This document shows, piece by piece, positions 5,532 through 9,155 of a stretch of DNA of 9,155 nucleotides. The DNA is taken from assembly GCA_034432435.1 (NCBI GenBank), contig DAOUBS010000169.1, forward strand, positions 1 to 9,155, given 5' to 3'. Each line of letters begins with the position of its first letter. The first letter of the stretch is position 1. The notes below the pieces were generated by a model. The model did no database searches and was not told the origin of the DNA. It saw nothing but the letters and a program-made list of their open reading frames with translations. Source of the stretch: JANWYT01 sp034432435. GTDB lineage: Bacteria; Chloroflexota; Anaerolineae; Aggregatilineales; Phototrophicaceae. Made by a program: the position numbers and the translations under genes.

Positions 5532-6296
5532 GTGCTGCGAATTGTAAGTGTGTGCCTGACAACCTTCATCTTGCTCATTGGCTGCCAACCCGAACAGCGC
5601 AGCGAAATTCAACCCATCACCGACCCCGTGGAAGCGCTGCGCGAGGCCGTCGAACAAATTCGATCCAAAGAGACCTTCCGCATCCTCATCGAACAGACTG
5701 GCGTCGCCTACCGCTTTCAAGTGTCGCTCGACGCCGGCTCTAGCTTCGTCACGGCGATCATGCGGCGCGGCGAGGCGCAGTTCATCGTCCCCAACGAGCT
5801 GTACGCTACGGTGCGGCTGGAAGTGCCCCCACTGCCCCCTGTCAACGTCGAGATCTTCGCGCAGGAGCTGAACCAGTTCTTCCGTTTAGCAGGCGGTGAT
5901 TGGATCAACTTCCCCATCGCCGAGGGCTTCAATCCGGGCGAGCTGGTGCGCGATGACAGCGGCTTCGCGCTGGCCTTAGGGCAGCTGCGCAACCTCGAAT
6001 ACATCGGAACAGCCACGCTCATTGACGGCACGCTCACTCAACACATCCGCGGCAACGCCACCGGCCAGACGATCAACAACCTCATGTTCAACCTGCTCGC
6101 GCTGACGCAGGATAACATCGTCGTGGACGTCTACCTCGACCCTGAGACGCTCTTCCCGCTGCGCCTCACGCTAGCTCTGCCCGGCACGGCCAACGAGCGC
6201 GAGGGTGACACCACGTGGAACATCGAACTGTACGACATCAACGCCCCAGCACGCGTGAGAGCAGACGAAAATGGCCGACCTGTCGACCAGAACTAG
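5532..6296 (+). CDS. LppX/LprG-like lipoprotein, partner of the downstream MFS exporter
   Basis: A 254-residue lipoprotein. The N-terminus LRIVSVCLTTFILLIGC is a type II signal peptide with lipobox LIGC (Cys18 lipidated after cleavage). Residues about 45-245 resemble the LppX_LprAFG fold, a half-barrel with a lipid-binding pocket: SKETFRILIEQTG, then alternating strands, LEYIGTATLIDGTLTQHI (155-172), DNIVVDVYLDPETLFPLRL (194-212) and a closing WNIELYDINAPARV (229-242). In mycobacteria LprG, LprA, LprF and LppX carry triacylglycerides, LAM precursors or phthiocerol lipids across the periplasm. The next gene overlaps by 26 nt and encodes an MFS of the same type as LprG's partner Rv1410c, which strongly supports a lipid-shuttle role. 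The identity of the lipid is unknown. The family is assigned by pattern recognition, with low sequence identity expected. Confidence 0.82.
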   Translation: MLRIVSVCLTTFILLIGCQPEQRSEIQPITDPVEALREAVEQIRSKETFRILIEQTGVAYRFQVSLDAGSSFVTAIMRRGEAQFIVPNELYATVRLEVPPLPPVNVEIFAQELNQFFRLAGGDWINFPIAEGFNPGELVRDDSGFALALGQLRNLEYIGTATLIDGTLTQHIRGNATGQTINNLMFNLLALTQDNIVVDVYLDPETLFPLRLTLALPGTANEREGDTTWNIELYDINAPARVRADENGRPVDQN

Positions 6297-7899
6297 CGCG
6301 CTGCCCATCGAGCGCGCCAACGGGGTTACCCGCCCGTGGGTAGTCATCGGGTTTATCCTCATTCCGGTTTTCATCGGCTCGCTCGATCTGACGGTGGTGA
6401 GCGCCTTCTTGCCCAAGCTCATCGCCGAACTCGGCCTGCCGTTCGACACGGCCTTAGACGACGCAACGTGGATGGTCACGGGCTATCTGCTAGCCTACAC
6501 GATCAGCCTCACCTTCATGGGTCGCCTGTCAGATCTCTACGGACGGCGTGCGATCTACGTCGGCTGCCTGCTGACGTTCATCGTCGGCTCGGTCATCACT
6601 GCGCTCGCAGGGACGCCCCTCTTTGGGAACGAGACGCTCACTGACCAAGTGTATACTCAGCTTCGGCGAATGGGGCAGCGCCCTGACCCGGCTTACGTCG
6701 AACTGCAAGTGATCATCGTTGGGCGCGTCATCGCCGCGTTGGGGGCGGGGGCGCTCGTGCCGGTCAGCCTAGCGCTGGTGGGCGACTTGTTCCCGCCGCA
6801 GCGGCGCGCGCAGCCCCTCGGCCTGATCGGCGCGGTAGACACACTCGGTTGGGTGTTGGGGCCAGTCTATGGAGCGATCTTCCTGCGCTTCATGCCGTGG
6901 CAGGGCTTGTTCCTGATGAACGTGCCGCTGACGCTGCTGACGCTGTTCGCGGTGCTGTACGCGCTGCGGCGCGTGCCGCAGTTGAGAGCCTCCGGCCGCT
7001 TCGACCTGCTCGGCACGATCTTAATCGGTGGGGCGCTCTCGTCGCTGACCATTGGGCTGGGGGCTAACATCGACACGAGCAGCGTTGCCCGCGGGCTGAG
7101 TTCGCTCAACGCGCTGCCAACCTACGCGCTGCCCGTGCTAACCATAGGCGCGATCATGTTCCTGCTGTTCGTGCTGCTGGAAAGCCGCCTGCGCTACCCG
7201 CTCATCCGTCCCGGCATGTTCCGCAAGCCGCCTGTGGCCAGCGGCGCGCTCATCAACTTGTTCATCGGCTATGTGCTTTTCATCGGGCTGGTGAGCGTGC
7301 CAGTGCTCATCAACGTGCGGGCGGGTGATACCACCTTGCTGGACCAAGCCGCCTTGGAGGTCGGGCTGGTGCTCTCCACGCTGACAATTCCGATGGCGAT
7401 TGCGACTGTGCCCGGCGGCTGGCTGAGCGAGCGCATCGGCGCAGCGAACACCGTGCGCATCGGCTTGATCTTGTCGTCGATCGGCTACGTGGCCATCTGG
7501 CTGACGTGGTCGCTCGACATCGGCTTCTGGCTGCTCGCAGCCGAGATGGCTGTGATCGGCGTCGGCATCGGACTCACCTTCTCGCCCATCAGCGCGTCGA
7601 TCATCAACAACGCGCGCGACGACGAGCGCGGGGTGGCCGGTGCGGTCGTGCTGATCCTGCGCTTGGTCGGCATGACCTTAAGCGTGTCGAGCTTGTCTTC
7701 GTTGATGCTGAACCGCGTCAACACGCTGGCTAACGAGCGCGCGCTGGTGGATGGCGTGTTCGATGCGGCGGTGTTCGCTCAGACCTACGCTGAGTCCGCG
7801 GTGACGGTGCTGCGCGAGATCGGCTTACTCGGCGCGTTCTTGTGCGTGGTGGCCTTGCTGCCCACGCGCTGGCTGAGCATGAAGAAACAAGAGAGCTAA
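6271..7899 (+). CDS. 14-helix MFS exporter (DHA2 type), resembling mycobacterial Rv1410/P55
   Basis: A 542-residue transporter with about 14 membrane segments (roughly 23-45, 67-85, 94-114, 147-165, 181-204, 210-231, 246-264, 283-303, 322-347, 361-382, 393-413, 417-441, 452-478, 514-531). Motif A is GRLSDLYGRR (84-93) and a motif C-like stretch is LGWVLGPVYG (192-201). Compared from memory with Rv1410 it matches throughout: the TM1 acid in GSLDLTVV (Asp39), WMVTGYLLAY, GSVITALAG, GALVPVSLAL, GIGLTFSPIS, and Arg464 in LRLVGM. Rv1410 exports triacylglycerides with LprG and has also been reported as the P55 drug-efflux pump. Here the start overlaps the lipoprotein gene by 26 nt, which implies translational coupling. 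It differs in a roughly 25-residue insertion between TM3 and TM4 (within 115-146) and in a short TM9-TM10 loop. Drug export is the alternative reading. Confidence 0.92.
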   Translation: MADLSTRTSALPIERANGVTRPWVVIGFILIPVFIGSLDLTVVSAFLPKLIAELGLPFDTALDDATWMVTGYLLAYTISLTFMGRLSDLYGRRAIYVGCLLTFIVGSVITALAGTPLFGNETLTDQVYTQLRRMGQRPDPAYVELQVIIVGRVIAALGAGALVPVSLALVGDLFPPQRRAQPLGLIGAVDTLGWVLGPVYGAIFLRFMPWQGLFLMNVPLTLLTLFAVLYALRRVPQLRASGRFDLLGTILIGGALSSLTIGLGANIDTSSVARGLSSLNALPTYALPVLTIGAIMFLLFVLLESRLRYPLIRPGMFRKPPVASGALINLFIGYVLFIGLVSVPVLINVRAGDTTLLDQAALEVGLVLSTLTIPMAIATVPGGWLSERIGAANTVRIGLILSSIGYVAIWLTWSLDIGFWLLAAEMAVIGVGIGLTFSPISASIINNARDDERGVAGAVVLILRLVGMTLSVSSLSSLMLNRVNTLANERALVDGVFDAAVFAQTYAESAVTVLREIGLLGAFLCVVALLPTRWLSMKKQES

Positions 7900-7900
7900 G

Positions 7901-8275
7901 CTACAGGCCGGGCGCAACTGCCGCCAGCAGGAACATGAACGCCATAAGCGCCGCCGTCAGCAGGAACATGTTGCGCAGATCGCGCGTGACGTACAAGTAA
8001 TCCTGTTTTAAGTCCTCGGCGGTGGGGAACTTCGTCGGGTTGAGCAGCATCTGCTTGATGGTTTCGCTGTCGAGGTCGGCTTTTTTGCGCTCGCGCTCGC
8101 GCTTTTCCTCTAGGCGCTTGCGCGTGGAAACGGCCGCAGGCGCAGGGGTCGGCGCAGCCTCGGACATGGGCGTAGACGCGGGTTCCGCAGGTGGCGGCGT
8201 CATCGCGGCTTGGGCGCGCGCCCGCGCCAGCGTGTCGGCAGGGATTTTGGGGGATGATGCTTTGCGACGTGCCAT
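7901..8275 (-). CDS. Tail-anchored small membrane protein of unknown function, downstream of sortase
   Basis: A 124-residue protein that I do not recognise as a named family. It has a basic N-terminus (MARRKASS), an Ala/Pro-rich low-complexity stretch (22-48), a highly charged helix (52-70, RKRLEEKRERERKK), a segment LLNPTKFPTAEDLKQDYLYVTRDLRN (77-102) that looks structured, and one membrane segment at the very C-terminus (about 103-121). This suggests a cytoplasmic domain held at the membrane by its tail. The ATG is preceded by AGAGG in a 12-nt gap after the sortase stop, so the two are very probably one operon. It converges with the MFS gene, with a single base between the stop codons and no terminator visible. 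The regular C-terminal segment with LTAEDL-like spacing argues for a real conserved gene, not chance. Confidence 0.78.
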   Translation of the reverse strand: MARRKASSPKIPADTLARARAQAAMTPPPAEPASTPMSEAAPTPAPAAVSTRKRLEEKRERERKKADLDSETIKQMLLNPTKFPTAEDLKQDYLYVTRDLRNMFLLTAALMAFMFLLAAVAPGL

Positions 8276-8287
8276 CGCAGCCTCTTT

Positions 8288-9155
8288 CTAACTGTCGTTC
8301 AGTTGAGCGTAGACGATATAGCGTTGCGTGTTGACCTGATACGGGTAGCACGAGATGAGCGTCACCGCGGTGTAGCCGCGCGGCTCCATCACGCGGACTT
8401 CGTTCGGGCGCACCACCTCTGACCCTGTGACGATGTACTCGTACATGCGCGTTTGCGTCTGGATGCGGATGATGCTCCCCGGGCGCAGTTGGTCGATGTG
8501 TCGGAAGATTTGGCCGTAGATGTCGTTGTGGGCGGCCAGCACGATGTTCGAGCCGCGCTCAGCCGGGGTCGCGTTGTTCAAGTGCTGCCCCACCCCCAGT
8601 TTGAGCGCCTCCCAGTCCGTCCCTTGCACAATCGGCTCGTCGATGTTGAGGTCCGGAATGATGACGCGCAAGGGCGTTTCGGGCTGCGGGGCGGGGCGGC
8701 TGATGTTGGGCGGCAGGAAGATTTGATCACGGAACTGCGCGCGCAGGTTGGCGGGGATCTCCTCAAAGTTGAACTGGCCACCGCCCGGCTCAGTCGGTGG
8801 GGTGTGCCCGCCCGGCAGCACAAAATCCGCTAGCTTGAGCGTGGGCGTGGGCGCAAGCGTGGGCATGCTGGCGCGGATCGCTTCCTGCGCGCTGCGCTGG
8901 GCCTCGGCGGTTTGTTCTTGCAACGCGAAGATCCCCGAAGCTAGCACGATCCCAATCCCCACAAGGCCGACTACCGCGGCCACCTCGATGACAAACAGTG
9001 AGCGATCTACAAAGCGCCGCCATGCGCTCGGTTCCCCCCGTTTGCGGCGCGGCTCATGCGGAACGCGCGCCGCAGGCCGCGGCTCCTCATAAGTTGGATA
9101 GGGATCCTTCAGCAGCTCCTCCAGCGGCGGCAGCGATGACGGCACAGAACGCAGG
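8288..9155 (-). CDS. Class D/E-like sortase (cysteine transpeptidase), possibly 5'-truncated by the window edge
   Basis: At least 285 residues (counted from a GTG at 9145). A proline- and charge-rich N-terminus leads to one membrane anchor (about 50-75), a Thr/Pro linker (PTLAPTPTLKL, 95-105), and a C-terminal sortase domain (about 155-285). Catalytic residues are His206 in VLAAHND, Cys266 in TLISCYPY and Arg275 in TQRYIVYA. Sortases cleave a C-terminal LPxTG-like signal and join the protein to the cell wall or to pilin subunits, acting outside the membrane. The TL(I/T)CYP and LGVGQHLNNATPAERGSN pattern suits class D/E-like enzymes. No substrate with a C-terminal sorting signal is in the window. 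No ribosome site precedes the GTG at 9145 and the frame stays open to the edge, so the true start may lie outside. The adjacent downstream gene is a tail-anchored protein. Confidence 0.93.
   Translation of the reverse strand, partial: LRSVPSSLPPLEELLKDPYPTYEEPRPAARVPHEPRRKRGEPSAWRRFVDRSLFVIEVAAVVGLVGIGIVLASGIFALQEQTAEAQRSAQEAIRASMPTLAPTPTLKLADFVLPGGHTPPTEPGGGQFNFEEIPANLRAQFRDQIFLPPNISRPAPQPETPLRVIIPDLNIDEPIVQGTDWEALKLGVGQHLNNATPAERGSNIVLAAHNDIYGQIFRHIDQLRPGSIIRIQTQTRMYEYIVTGSEVVRPNEVRVMEPRGYTAVTLISCYPYQVNTQRYIVYAQLNDS

Noticed and set aside
7897..7903. Bidirectional terminator between the MFS and tail-anchored genes
   Set aside because: Only one base separates the stops and no stem-loop with a T-run is seen around them.
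8083..8088. A6 run (T6 on plus) in the tail-anchored protein gene, as a possible frameshift or terminator
   Set aside because: The frame reads through cleanly (Lys-Lys codons) to a sensible membrane segment, and no stem precedes it in the transcribed direction.

Overview
The window looks like chromosomal DNA from a GC-rich bacterium (roughly 60% GC by eye), most likely a member of the Chloroflexota (Anaerolineae-like). This is inferred from gene content and style: a class D/E-like sortase with a Pro/Thr linker, an LppX/LprG-type lipoprotein, a catalytic-domain-only threonine dehydratase, a divergent YchF-like NTPase, and short membrane proteins with Thr/Pro-rich ends. No rRNA, tRNA, CRISPR array, insertion sequence or phage gene was found. 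Ten protein genes are supported, two of them cut by the window edges.

Layout. Bases 1-303 (minus) hold the start of a membrane-anchored thioredoxin-fold protein with a CxxC motif. It diverges from a 71-residue single-pass membrane protein (426-641, plus), whose 3' end overlaps tail-to-tail with an unrecognised 196-residue gene (562-1152, minus). Upstream of that gene on the same strand lies a methyl-accepting chemotaxis-type transducer with no extracytoplasmic sensor (1229-2290, minus). A compact control region (2291-2435) with two opposed, overlapping sigma70-like promoters separates the transducer from a TPR protein (2436-3359, plus). A YchF-like NTPase follows on the same strand (3431-4510), and it converges with a PLP-dependent threonine/serine dehydratase (4517-5446, minus).

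The most interesting part is 5465-7899: a good -10 box, then an LppX/LprG-like lipoprotein (5532-6296) overlapping by 26 nt a 14-helix MFS transporter (6271-7899). This has the architecture of the mycobacterial lprG-Rv1410c (P55) pair, which moves triacylglycerides and other lipids across the cell envelope, and the transporter resembles Rv1410 along its whole length. The pair is probably a translationally coupled lipid- or amphiphile-export system in a non-mycobacterial lineage. Compared with Rv1410 as I remember it, the transporter has a distinctive loop layout.

The right end (minus) is a sortase (8288 to the window edge) followed after 12 nt by a 124-residue tail-anchored protein (7901-8275). 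Together the thioredoxin-like protein, lipoprotein, MFS exporter and sortase suggest a region devoted largely to the cell envelope, but no single regulon is visible. Genes are packed tightly, several converge with gaps of 1-6 nt, and no convincing intrinsic terminator was seen.
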